A stretch of 64,000 nt of DNA. Origin: Papiliotrema nemorosa. Taxonomy: Eukaryota > Basidiomycota > Tremellomycetes > Tremellales > Rhynchogastremaceae. The notes under the pieces are model-generated. The model was not told the DNA's origin, did no database searches, and saw nothing but the letters and a program-made list of their open reading frames with translations. Location of the stretch: NCBI GenBank assembly GCA_032158125.1, contig JASKOT010000002.1:558001-622000 (forward strand), written 5' to 3'. Shown here piece by piece: positions 1-11,232 of the stretch. The first letter of the stretch is position 1; the number at the start of each line of letters is the position of its first letter. Both the position numbers and the translations under genes were made by a program.

Positions 1-641
1 TCGTTTATCAAAACGCTTGAGCAAGCTGACTGAGGCTGGGACCACCTACAGGAACTTGTGGCCCGACATGAAGACTTCATCCGAGTTCGCTAATCCATCG
101 GTTGATCATGGAACTGTCTGTATCGACAATCTAGAGGAGACGGTCAGGGAAGTGAAGAATCTACGCGACTATCTGCACCAGCTGCCACTTGACGCAAGTC
201 AGTGGACTTGGCGCAAATCGACCCGAAGAGACTACTTGGAGACACAAGCCGCCTTGATGGCAAAGCTCGGACGGGCACCGTCGACGGAATATCCACTCGA
301 CCAAGACACCCAAGTGCAGCTTGCCAATCTACATCACGCATTTCAGGAATTGATCGCTTCACCGATGACCGCGGTGCAGGGCGAAGAAGGCTCAAACCCG
401 CTCTGGAATGAGAAGGCTTGCTCGGATATCGAGATGGCGATCAGCACTCTCAAAGGCAAGCATCGAAAGAGATTGCCTTCCTCGCTGGAGTCCCGTAGCA
501 GTGGTAGACAACCTCGGGGCCGCATCGAGAAGCACAGATCTCGACGTTCTGCTAGACCTGGTGGCTCGGACAGAAGCTCAGAGTGGCGCGACTCTGCTAG
601 GCGACACCAGGAGTCGTGTGGCGATGAACTTGAATGAATGA
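1..641 (+). CDS. Unknown protein, 3' end only (5' truncated by window edge)
   Basis: The open frame enters from the left edge and runs about 150 codons, then seems to end in a frame with no recognisable sense. Removing a 46- or 52-bp intron that begins GC rather than GT (456 to 501 or 507) restores one frame through to TGA at 639-641. The spliced tail (DLDVLLDLVARTEAQSGATL) is helical and slightly acidic and reads more like protein than the unspliced frame. The upstream part is also mostly helical. No family, signal peptide or membrane segment is recognised. The gene converges on ULA1, with about 220 bp between the stops. The coding call is fairly secure because of the length and clean splicing; the function is unknown. 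Confidence 0.6.
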
Positions 642-864
642 GGAAGACGTGTGATGTGCGGGCTGATCTCGGCACTGAATACAGTAGATGTGACGATGAT
701 GAGTCGTTTGATGTGTGAATGCATAAAGTCAGATCTTGACCGGACTTGCGATGATGGCCGATCAGTTGATGCCCGATCAGTGAATCCATCGACATTCTGA
801 GTGCACAATGAGTCATGACTGTGTCTACGATCGAGATGTAGTTGAGACGGCAAAGTCCTTGTGT
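642..864. other. Convergent 3' intergenic spacer
   Basis: This spacer lies between the stop codons of the truncated first gene and ULA1. Short frames here have no protein-like composition. It presumably holds both 3' UTRs. Confidence 0.6.
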
Positions 865-3074
865 TTACACCTTCAGCACGGTCGTTGTGCTTTTCACCAA
901 ATCCACGATGAGCATGTTGTCGAGCGGCATATATTGATTCGTGACGAGCTTGATGGCTTCCTGAGCGACCAAGCCCCCTACGAATGCGGCTGTTGTAGGT
1001 AGCGCGCCGAATCCCCCTCGAACACTATACCATCAGCGAGGGCAGCAGGCATTCATGATGACTCACACTTCGGCGATACCTTGGACCACCTCCTCGGGTA
1101 GCGAGCCATCTTCACCCTTGGCGATAGCCTCCATTGTCTCTTCCAGCTCTCGCTGCTCGTTGGCAATTTTCGACGACGGTCTGGAGCCTGGCCAATGACC
1201 GTGTGTCACATGATATCGTTCAGATGCCTGGAAAGCGAGAAACTGTCCAACGGCATGTCTGGTTTCTGACCACTCTGCCAGCAATTGCTCATCTGGCAAT
1301 TAGTGCCGGTAAGAAAATTCAGCGTACCGATGATCTCCTTGATTTTCGACCCGACCTCCTGTCTCCCTTGCAGAGCAGTCCCTTTGATTATGGCCACACC
1401 ACTCGAGTTCTTCACAAACCCCTCCACTTCTCCATCCGGGATCGCATCCGCTGGCAGTCCGATCGACTCGAGGACAGTCGATAGGATGGAGCGATACTTC
1501 GCAAGATCGGCTTTATGTTGTTCTTTGTAGAGATTCTGCAGAGCGATGTATGCCGTGGTAGACGAGTGCATATCGGGTAGAGAAGGTGAAAGTGGCGGGA
1601 GAGCGTCCGACTCGAGGTATTTTCCCAGAGCGTGTAGCAGGATGTGCAGATTTTTGGACTCTCCATCAGGACCAATAACAATGGAGCCGGGAGAAAAACT
1701 TACGCCAGAAGAGACGTTTTTGACAGTTTGTTCTTCGAGCAACGACTTGATATTGTATGGGATCTGTGTGTCAAATCTGTTCGGCGACCTAGCACGACGC
1801 TGCTCCTGGCTTACCTCAGAGGTACTCGTCACCAGGAAAGCCTTTTCTTCTGCCTCTTGGAAGTTTTCCTCGTCTCCTTTACGTTTTCCAGCTGCCAAGA
1901 ACTTCTTGAACTCGTCCTTCTGCTCGTATACCGGTAGTTTGCCCTCGTGCTGGGTATTAGCTTCTTCCGAGCCATGATCGCTTACAAAGTCCTTCCACTG
2001 AGCAGCAGCACGGACCAGCAGGACAACAAAGGGCACATGAGAATGCTCCATCGAATCCATAGCGTCGAGATCGAGTTTGCTCGCATACTCCTCCAGAGCA
2101 GGAAAGGGGTGGTCGACCCTGAGGGTATGTGAGCTGTCAGGATGGGTGTCCACAACTGTGTGATCAGACATTGTTGCCTTCAAAATGGGCGTGAGTATAC
2201 CTACCACAGTGCTCTCTAAGCTGGATACTGATACGACCCATGAATCCGGAGGTCTGTACCGAGATCAGGGGAATATCAACGCTTCCGGTGGACAATGATG
2301 CTGGTCCTGGTCAGCGCCTACCATAAAATCAATCATCGGTCTCACTTTGCCATAGAAGGTTGGCGATGCTGAGCTCTACCGAGGGGTCGATATTGGAGCA
2401 GATGATGAGGGTGAAGGAGGTGAAGAAGGCTGGGTCATTGTCGAGGATTTCAGGGGGATTCTGCACATCAAATGGATGGATCACTGACATTGGGGTGACC
2501 TACAGCTGATCGTGAGACACCTTCAACAGCCGGATTGAGCTCTTTGAGGTATCTGCCACATGAGCGGATTATAAAGTCGTAATGAGGAAGACACACTTGA
2601 CGACTGATTCGGCGATACCTTGACCTATGTTGTCCGGATGCAGAAAGAAATTGGTCGAGACATCCTGAGCAGTGGTGATCTTCGGCGAAAGCACGGTAAA
2701 GTGAGAGATACCTGATTATCAGCTAGGATTGACAAACGATGGCCAAAGGCATAGTCTTACCCGGTAGAACCAAGTTCTTCAGTGTTTGGGTTCCCGGTGC
2801 ATCGCAGCCTACAAGCAAGACTCTGGCTGATTCCAGTGATCTCTGTCCCGCAGATGCCCATAGTCTGCTGTTAGCAGGCAGTTTGATTGCTGCACAGCAT
2901 CGCAGGTTTAGCGAGAGAATGAGCCCACCTGAGTTGTCGGTCATAACGCCTCGTCTTTGCATCCGGGCGGTAGCTGCGCCGTCAGCAAACCCTAATTTCC
3001 AAGAAGACTAAAACATACGAAGGTATGGGCTCAGTCTTTGTGGTAGCTTCAGTGATATCCAACGCGTCGTCCAT
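865..3074 (-). CDS. ULA1: NEDD8-activating enzyme E1 regulatory subunit (APPBP1/NAE1/Ula1)
   Basis: This is the non-catalytic half of the heterodimeric E1 that works with Uba3 to activate NEDD8/Rub1 for cullin neddylation. The start is ATG at 3072-3074 ([12 protein letters not shown]). Removing two introns gives [18 protein letters not shown] followed by [19 protein letters not shown] and [12 protein letters not shown], the conserved entry to the E1 Rossmann fold. A later exon carries the [20 protein letters not shown] region (here [17 protein letters not shown]). The last exon, after a GTGAGT intron near 1030-1072, reads [16 protein letters not shown] and [15 protein letters not shown], the typical C-terminus, ending at TAA 865-867. 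As expected for this subunit, no catalytic Cys domain is evident. At least seven short introns are present. The family call is very secure; some middle exon borders are not resolved. Confidence 0.93.
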
Positions 3075-3397
3075 CCTGGCTAGCTTTGCTGGTCTCGTAT
3101 GATCTCGGTTCGGCGATGCTGAAGGGAGGTCGCGAGAGGTCATCGAGCCCGACGCTCCAAGGTAGGTGACGGTTGTTCTCGCTCCTATCAAGGTGTCCTT
3201 GGTCCTATGTAGCAGTCCGATAGGACGTATACAACAGCGTGCTTTGTTCGTTGGAGATGTGCGTTCTCAAGGTGAGGGGAAGTGAGGTGATGAAACCAAC
3301 GCTGAAATGAGCTAGGAATCACACCTCACCCGGTGGAGGTCATGCAAGGCTTGCTTGGGCTCAATCAAGGGCTAATCGAGAATCTGATGCATGCACT

Positions 3398-4857
3398 CTA
3401 CCAGGTCAAGAATCCATTACCGCTCTTCTGACCCTGTCTAGCGATCCCAGATGCACTTCGCAGCAGACCTGGAACCACCTTTCCCTTCAGGATCGTCTCT
3501 TCGACCACTCTAGGGATCTCTTGCGGACTAACTCGCCCATAGCTGAGGTACGCACCACTGGGGAAGAGGATCTAGACCATCAGCTCGCTATATTTTCGAC
3601 TAGCACTTCGAGCCCTACCAGCATGACACCGGCATAACGATGACCACCCAAGTGGTTGATGTTGAATATGCCGACTTCGCCCCCTTTACCACCATCTACC
3701 CCTGCTATCGCTTCCCTCCTCCTTTCAACCTCTGCGTTACGTTCCTTTTCGTCTCCTTCAATCTTCTCAATAGCTTCTCCATCAAGATTGATCAGGGAAC
3801 CTCCCGTCTCATCGACGGTGATTTCATGCTTCTGCAAGCATGTGATCAGAGCAGAGCGGAGCAATGGTGCGGCTATATGACACCGTTTGTCTCGACGCTT
3901 GTGAGAGCCTGAACATCAGCGGGACCGGGTGAGGGATCTTTTCAAGGCTCACAAAGAAGTACTACGGCTCTGTAAGGCATGACCCAGCTCTGTATTCTAC
4001 CCACGCCTTCAGCTGCAGAGCCCGTTAGACGAGTTCCGGACCGCCCCAGACCGCCTCGCAAAACATTGTCGTATAGACTCTGAGCCCCTTCCGAAGAGTT
4101 CTCGACCTCGTGAACGACCTTCCAGTCTGGAAATACCAGGACAGTCTGATCTTCCGGATCGTCGGATTGTGATATCAAGGAGGAAGAATACAAGCTTGGA
4201 GGGGGTAATGAAGGACCAGTAATTTCCGCAGCAGGCTTGACGTAGTCATCGACTGCAGGTCGACCATTGGGTCTTTTGCCATCGACATTGGGGAGATCCA
4301 ACTTGGAGATATACTTGTTCAGCTTGTGAGCCAGCCCGTCCTTTTCGTCCTGGCGGGTCAGTCCAGATCACTACACGGTAGGTGAAACCCCTTATCTGAT
4401 AAGAACCAAGGGAAGTTGAAACAGCAATGAGAGACGTTGAAGGGAGACGTACCGTATGATCCCTTTCCCAGTCGCTCTTTCCGGTTGATATCACAGCGAT
4501 CCTTCCCCTGGGCGGTCCCCCCGAACCAAAGAGGTCGCTCTCCCAATCCTGCTCGAAACCACTCGGCAACTCGCCTAAATCACCGTATTTGTCGGCTACG
4601 AATTCGTCATAGGGTTTTCCATCCCATGCAGAGACAGCTCCATCGACGATATCACCCGACCCATCATGCTGATCCACGGGACAAGGATGATCGCATGCTG
4701 CGCAGTCGGAGATATCGACAGGCACCCCAGCGTCCGCAAGCTCCTTTGCGAGGTCGGCATAGGCTTCAGCTCGCGCCGGACCTCGATGAGACGCGGGTAA
4801 GGAAGGTGCTGGCGTGCCGGTGAACGACGAAACGGCAGAAGAGAGCTTTTTGAACAT
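3398..4857 (-). CDS. Apd1/Aim32-type sucrase-ferredoxin-like protein
   Basis: This belongs to the fungal Suc-Fer-like family (Apd1, Aim32), thioredoxin-fold proteins whose C-terminal domain binds a [2Fe-2S] cluster and which are linked to redox and metal tolerance. The start is ATG at 4855-4857 (MFKKLSSAVSSFTG). The N-terminal part has the CAACDHPCP motif and a PSGFEQDWESDLFGSG region typical of the family. After introns the C-terminal domain shows a Cys pair in LLCSHKRRDKRC and the His pair in INHLGGHRYAG, then SYGRVSPQEIPRVVEETIL, ending at TAG 3398-3400 (FLTW). Cys and His ligands of the cluster type therefore appear intact. It has no obvious mitochondrial presequence, which favours an Apd1-like cytosolic role. 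It is divergent from the ATRIP-like gene and shares a roughly 480-bp promoter with it. Confidence 0.85.
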
Positions 4858-5339
4858 GTTTCCGTGAGCTGAAAGCAGAGTCAAAACAACCGACAATCTA
4901 CGTCCACATTTTCCGCAAGGGGGTCGGGCTCCAGAAAGGCGTGCCGAAGGGTCAACACATGTTACACCGAAGCCGCGGCGGACATCTCCGAAGACCGATT
5001 GAATCTCGGATCCGACCTTTGGCATCAGGTCACGTGAGGTGAATCGCGTCCTGGGTTGAGGTGGACATGGGTCGACTTCGTCGATTTCATGTCTCTTGCC
5101 CTATTGATACCCAACCCCCAGACCATCGTGCACCTTACGATCCTAGGAAGAACGATCATCCGGATCGGTTCTAGAGGATCGGTCGAGCTGCACTAGGCAG
5201 ACCAACTGAGATTCTAAAGCTCTTGGATATTCGTCCTTGGTCGACTCTCTCTAACTCGTGAACAGTAGAGCCCATGCGGTCCATATGACAGGTAATGGAA
5301 AGGAGACCGAGCAGCCGGTCGCTGACACGCAGCTGCATC
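4858..5339. promoter_or_regulatory. Bidirectional promoter region with CACGTG E-box
   Basis: This is the region between divergent start codons at 4857 (Apd1-like) and 5340 (ATRIP-like). It contains one perfect CACGTG at 5031-5036, inside GTCACGTGAG, a typical bHLH binding core. No other feature was seen. Confidence 0.4.
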
Positions 5340-8300
5340 ATGTCCTCTTCAGACGAGTTTGACGATCTCGACAATGGACTCTTTGACGATGCCGAGACCC
5401 TGGTAGACCTCGAAGCTCGGGCGGTGAAGAGCTCCCAAGCGCCTAAACGGCACATACAGCCTTACAAGCATGTTACCGCGACGCCTAAAACCGCAGCTTC
5501 ACGACCTACTCCGCAGCCGCCGCCGAAGTTTGGTGGACGAAAAGAGCCTGGACCAATCAATACAGAGCCTCGAGCGGGAAAGGGTGGATTCGGATGGGAA
5601 TACGGAGGGAAGCGATCTATGGATGAGAATGTCGACCGTTATCTTGCTCAAGTCAATGAACGGCAAGCGTACTGGGGACAAGGAGGCTCGAACAATCAAG
5701 ACGAGGAGACTTATCCGGATGTGGTCATGAATGAGGATGGAGGATACGGGATCGGCGTGGGGGAAGTTGTCGACACGCATTCTCGACCCAACATCGCTCT
5801 AGCAGCCCCTCCAAAGACTGAACAACAGAAGAAAGAGGAGGAGGAAAAGAGGTTACAGGCAGCTGCGGCGAGGCGTGCCGCTATCGCTCAGGCCACCGAT
5901 CAGTCAGCTGTCGCTGGTCCTGGACCGACGACTGCCCGTCATTTCGCCAAAACCACCTCGGTGCCTTTACATCAACCTCAACCCCGAACCTTTTCCGCAA
6001 ATCCCAGACTTCTCTCACGGTCGACTTCTGCTGGCCACCATCCTGTTTCTCGCCCGACCTCCAGAGGTCCCGGTTTATCCCCCATTCCTTCTCAATCAGC
6101 TTCTCAAACTCCACCTCTCCCAGCTTCACAGGGATCTCTTGCTCGCAAAGCCGCCTTGGAACTCGACCAAGAGAGAAAGAAACGAGAAGCTGTCGAGACG
6201 GAGCTTCAAAAGCTGCGAGCGGAACTAGAGAAGCAGCGGAGAGAAAACGAGGAGCATCGTGAGCGGGAAGCGATGGATATAGACGTGGAGGAAGCTGGAC
6301 CCGCAGAAAACAAGCGAGATGAAGGCACGGAAGACGAAGCAGAGACGACGAGAAAGATAGAAGCCCTACAGGCTAGCGTGTGGAGTGCTCAAGGGGAAGC
6401 TCAGCAAGTCCGACGCTTACAAGAAGAGGTGGGCAGACTGCCCTTGTGGATGTGGCTGATCACCAGGAGAGGAGACGGCATATCGCAGAGGCAGACAGGC
6501 TGAGATTACAGATCGCCGATATGGAGGTGAAACTGAAAGAGAGGGACAAGGAAGCCGCCCGGCAAGTGGAAAATATCAGAACACAAGCGGTTTTCTCGGT
6601 GGGTACAAAGAGGACAGAGAACATGCTTATGCCACAGAACCACGCCGTGCACAATTCAGCTTTCAAACCTAGAGCAGCTAGTCAGCGACCTATGCCGACG
6701 CCTATGCGGAATGGCTCGCCGAGGGGAAAATCGTACGAAGAATCATTCTTATTACGCACATCTCTGAAAGGTAAAGGTACGTTTGCGGACACTCAAATCT
6801 GTCTGCAAGCTAAGACCTAGGCAAGGCTGGACCTGTGACGGGACCGCGATTCGATACCTTCAACAATGCATTCGCCGCCTCACCCACCGTGTCGAGGGTA
6901 AAGAGGCAACGAACGGAACCGGTGATACCCAATGGATCCCCCTCCTCCCCCGTCAAAGCTGTTTCACCCATGGTATCTCCTATTCGTAACAGGGCAGTCA
7001 GTGAGCGGCCTGAACCTGTCAGTCCATCACCTTTGTTCGGTGACGACATTGAAATGCTGCCGGATGACGATTTGCTCGACGAAGCTGCGCCAAAGGCGTC
7101 AGAAGCAGACGATTCAACGGATCTCAAGGCGGAACTGCTTTACCATATCTTCAACTTCATTCCACCGAACAGACTCCAGACGACGCTGGATAAGGATCTT
7201 TACTCTACGACAGGCCTCTATCGAATACTCAATCATCGACCTTCTCCAGGTTCAGAACTGGTTGACCGGTACGGTAGAAGTTGCAATTCGCTGTTGCAAG
7301 CCTGTGGTGATAAGCACTCCTCTTTTGACGTAGTTCTACGACTAGTGGCAGAAAGTCTAGCAGAATGCCTAGATATCTCTTCAGCGCACATTCGACTCGA
7401 GACACCCACTCATTGCTCGCTGTCCGAGGTACGACCCATGACTGGCGATATCGACCGAGACTGATGTCCAGTATGTGACGACCCTCAATATTCTCTACCT
7501 CTTAGGAACGACTGCTTGGCTCTTCAAGTCATTTGCCGTCACCGTGTCAGCTTTTGTGCCTAATCTTCCGACAATGTTGGCGGACATTGCGTTCGAGGCT
7601 TCGCGGAATCGCGATCAGCTCGAGAAGTTATTGGGGATGTCCTATCATGAAAGATCTAAGGCACTCAATCCTCAGCCGTCTCAAGCCCGGGAGCGGCTGA
7701 CAGGCACTCAATTGGATCTAACGTACCAGCGAGCTATCGCGACAGCGGGACCTGATCGATCAGCGGCTGAGTCGGAAGTGCAAGATAAGGAGGACAGACA
7801 GAAGATGACGCCTGAGCAGCAGGAGATATGGTTTGAGGAATTAGCCTATTGCATTGCCAATCTTGCAGAAGCAATGTGCTGGGGTGGCGGTGATACGGAC
7901 GTCTGGTCAGTCGGACTTCTTCTTTGCCGTTATTTGTCTGACATCCGCAGGCACGGTGACGAGTTGGTTAAGATCGTCGTAGGCCTGACAGATCCGTCGT
8001 TACCCGTCCGGATCGTTGTTCGCTGCTCAAACTTGATATGGTCTGCTTCAGCCTGTGAGTGCTTGGGATAGTTCCGCCAGATGAGTACGCTGACTGCTAG
8101 TTCGAGGTAATTTTCGATCTCTCTTGGTCAAATCAACAAAGGCTCCGGGAGAGGAACCGGTCTTGGAGCGAATCTCGAGGTTGTTGCTACGACCGCCCCG
8201 AGGAGCATCGGATGAACAGGCATGTCACCATGACGGGACTATTTGATTGGGAACTGATCATTGCAGATGCTGCAGTTGACCATGACGTTGATCAGGGCAC

Positions 8301-9073
8301 TTTCCATGCTGTCTATCGCTGACAGGGATGCCATCCTGCTTATTGCGCAACGGTCATTGGTGACACCAGCCTTGATTATTGTCCTCCGCCGTTTATCTTC
8401 GCGACTATGGGGAGTGTACGCCCACGAGCTCGACTTGCAAGCGTGGGTTGCTATCCGAGATGTGCGTACCCTTGCTCATCCAACAGGCATTTCGAAGTAG
8501 TCATTCACACTCTCACCCTGTTCCATCATCTCCTCTTTCCTCATTTCCCTTGGCCTGCCATCGGTCCGTCAATGTCGCAGAAGGCTATTCCGGACCACGC
8601 TGAGGCGGCAAACGGAGTTCACGGCAGCACATCGCCTAGCAAAAACGGTGACGACGGGAGGCCACAAGGGGTAGATCTGATTGCCCGTTTAAAAGACCCC
8701 AAAATCAACAAAGAGTTCAATGGGCTGCCACATCAGTTCATCAGCGCGTTAGGGGTAATGGCATTCGGAGTTCCGTCTTACGATATAAGTTCTCTGAAAT
8801 TGGTCGACATCAACGATATACAAGGTACGTAGCCGACTTCACGTGCCAGGTCCACCTGCTGACCGTTGAGAAATGGCTACAGAGGTGCTTAATGTGGTTG
8901 TGGAAGGTCCAGAGGAAGATGCGGTTTATGAGCTGTATAATGATGATGAACTTTCGGAAGAGGAGAAGGAGAAGGAGAAGGAGAAGGAGATGGATAACAA
9001 AGCAGAAGATGAGGTAGACGTGGACGCTTATGAGGTTGCGATCATCGAGCACCGAGAGGAAGAAGACAAGTGA
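5340..9073 (+). CDS. ATRIP/Rad26/Lcd1-like DNA-damage checkpoint protein
   Basis: ATRIP proteins hold the ATR/Mec1 kinase and recruit it to RPA-coated single-stranded DNA. The start is ATG 5340-5342 (MSSSDEFDDLDNGLFDDAET), an acidic N-terminus like the RPA-binding motif of this family. A serine/proline-rich linker follows, then a coiled coil from about residue 260 to 430 (LDQERKKREAVETELQKLR, later ADRLRLQIADMEVKLKERDK). The C-terminal half is helical and repeat-like. The last two exons give FNGLPHQFISALGVMAFG and EVLNVVVEGPEEDAVYELY, resembling the end of fungal Rad26/UvsD proteins, then an acidic Glu/Lys tail from a GAGAAG repeat, ending TGA 9071-9073. Introns include a 35-bp one near 8465-8500 that moves the frame into VLIHTLTLFHHLLF. 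The call rests on architecture; sequence conservation in this family is low. Confidence 0.6.
8958..8989 (+). repeat. GAGAAG hexanucleotide run in the ATRIP-like C-terminus
   Basis: About five imperfect GAGAAG units encode an EEKEKEKEKE tract near the end of the ATRIP-like protein. The tract is a likely site of length polymorphism. Confidence 0.7.
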
Positions 9074-9340
9074 TTGTCGATGCGAGGAGCAGGACACTGT
9101 ATGTGTTAGTGAAAAGGCGGTATCCGCAACGTCACGGGTATCATCCAATGTTCATCGTGTCTCAAAGCAAGTAGACGAGAAACGTACGAAACGAGAGAGA
9201 GAGAAAGAAACAAAGCCTTGTCACAGAATAGTACAAATGGGAGGAGAAACTCTCGAATATCACACCAGACGCTGTCCGACGACAAACCACCTGCGAGACT
9301 ACCACGTCGTCACGCTATCACCTCCTCCCTCTGCATACGC
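9074..9340. other. Convergent 3' spacer
   Basis: This spacer lies between the stops of the ATRIP-like gene and the Rab5 gene. It contains a short GA-rich run near 9195-9215. No gene was seen. Confidence 0.5.
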
Positions 9341-10752
9341 CTAACAACATCCGCCCTTCTTGCCTTGTTGTCCGTCGCCCAGGTTGACCTGCTCTGAGCC
9401 TGCACCAGACCTCCTGTTACCTGCTGCGGCACCGGCAGCAGGTTTAGGTTGAGCCGTCTCGATTGGGATCGTCTTTGCGATTTCGGTGAAGAGCTCAGAT
9501 ACGTTTGCTCCGGTCTAGTACATCAGCACAAACCCAAGACGGGAGTGGGCTGCACTGACCTTGGCGGAAGCCTCGAAGAAGAGCAAGTTGGACTCTTTGG
9601 CGTACGCCTCGGCCTCTTCGCGAGAGACTTGTCGTGCATCTTCGTCATCCCGAGCTGTTGGGGAAGCAAGAGATGCTGCCTCGGCATCTGTCTCTGCGTC
9701 CGTCTCTGTCTCCGCCTCTGTCTCTGTCTCGCCATCGGCCTCTGCCTCCGTTTCGGTCGGTCCTGCCACCTTGGGTTGAGCAGGCTTTGCCGGTGAATCA
9801 GAAACGAGATCGAGCTGCTTGTCAGCTTGATTCATCTCAAAGAAGCGGAATGCAACTCACCTTGTTACCGACCAGACAAATGACGATGTTGGGGTTAGCC
9901 TGTCGTTGAAGCTCTTTGACCCATGCTTTGGCCTTCTCCAGCGATGCCTCCTAATAAGCTATGCTCAACTCCAAGAGAGTGTCATCTTACAGCTTTGGTG
10001 ATATCATATACTACCACAGCGGCAGCTGCATTCCGATAATACATGGGCGCGAGCGAGTGGAACTGAAAATCAATGAGCGGTTTCATACGACAATGCAATC
10101 TACTTACTCGTTCTGTATTGGCGAAAGAGAGACATGGTCAGTCCAATAATCTTGATTACCCAATCGACGCACCTTGTCCAGCGGTATCCCTACACGTCAG
10201 CTCAGGAGCACCCAGGTACGAAGAGAACCTACCATATCTCAAACTTGACTACCCGGTTCTCCAATCGACATTCTACCCATCAACACAATCCTGTACACTC
10301 CAAATGGATCCCGAGGTGGAATAGACCTGATACTCACTCTGAGTCAAAAATGCAGCTCCGATAGTAGGCGATGTGTTTTCGTTGAAATCGTTGGAACAGA
10401 AGCGGAGAACAAGGGAAGATTTCCCTACTGCCGCTTCACCTAGATGTTCAGTTTCTGCACATTCCACGTCCCAGGTATATCGGTAAAGAAACAAGATAGA
10501 AAAGCGAGGGAGCTTGATATCTTTCGTTCCCCACCTAGGGGTGAATTTGAGTGGGAGCATTGGAGGTGGTGAGAGCCATATTGCTGAACCGCCAAGATGA
10601 CGTCGCAAATGGTGTATAGGCAGCGAACGCCCATAGCAAGCCCGAGGTACCTCTTGCCGCATCGATGTAGCATAAAGGTGATGATGATAACTCTACTGAC
10701 CTAGCAGGACGAGTTTGACTTGAACAGCCTTTACATTCGCTTCGTCGGCCAT
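9341..10752 (-). CDS. Rab5-family endosomal small GTPase (Vps21/Ypt5 type)
   Basis: Rab5 GTPases control early endosome fusion and vacuolar sorting. The start is ATG 10750-10752 ([18 protein letters not shown]). After a long 261-bp intron (10440-10700) comes [14 protein letters not shown] (P-loop), then [16 protein letters not shown] (switch I) and [15 protein letters not shown] (toward switch II). [18 protein letters not shown] sequence and [17 protein letters not shown] follow, with the guanine-specificity motif NKLDL and EASAK in the last regions. The protein ends GKKGGCC, a double-Cys geranylgeranylation signal, TAG at 9341-9343. These are Rab5 hallmarks. A Thr/Glu/Ala/Asp-rich repeat of about 45 residues is inserted between NKLDL and [14 protein letters not shown], so the protein is longer than the usual 200-220 residues. 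Confidence 0.93.
9640..9790 (-). repeat. TE/AE/TD codon repeat inserted in Rab5
   Basis: The plus strand shows tandem tctgtctc/tccgcctc-like units. On the coding strand they read [19 protein letters not shown] and then DAETDAEAA. The frame is open and flanked by conserved Rab sequence on both sides. Confidence 0.75.
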
Positions 10753-11232
10753 TATGAATATCGATCAAAATGAATTGATAGGTCGTGGAGCGACTTTTCC
10801 GGATCTCAAGAATCTCTCTTCACTTTGGTTTCTGGCAATAATTCGTCGATAGGTCGATCAGTCTCCGCGACGCTGGTATGTCTTTGCAGATGTATGTCAA
10901 GAAAGTATAAAGATGAATTGAAGCGGTGAACAAAGAACGACGAAGGAGAGCGCAGTCGACGTCGACGCCACCAAACGCGGGAAGCATTCTAGATTCAGGT
11001 GGCGACCAGACCACGCTTGGGATTTCAAACGACTCTAGACAGGGCTCAGTCGCTGCTTGATGTGCATTGACAAGGAGCACAATGAGATAGGCCGAGAAGA
11101 GAGGATCATGACTCGATGCAAGCTAGCATTACACTACCCAAATGATGATACTACTCTGCATTCCTTCCAATTGGTTTTGCAATTCCTTTTTTCCAACGTG
11201 ATAGTTGTGGTAGGAGATATATCGGGGGGCGC
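10753..11232. other. Upstream region of Rab5 / downstream region of STM1
   Basis: Both flanking genes are on the minus strand, so this interval holds the Rab5 promoter and 5' UTR (right of 10752) and the STM1 3' UTR. No gene was seen in the short frames. Confidence 0.45.

Noticed and set aside
343..853. Minus-strand frames near the left edge
   Set aside because: They are antisense to the first gene or lie in the convergent spacer, without motifs or splice support.
8573..9073. A separate small gene starting at ATG 8573
   Set aside because: A 35-bp intron links the same frame to the ATRIP-like gene, and the joined tail resembles the end of that family.
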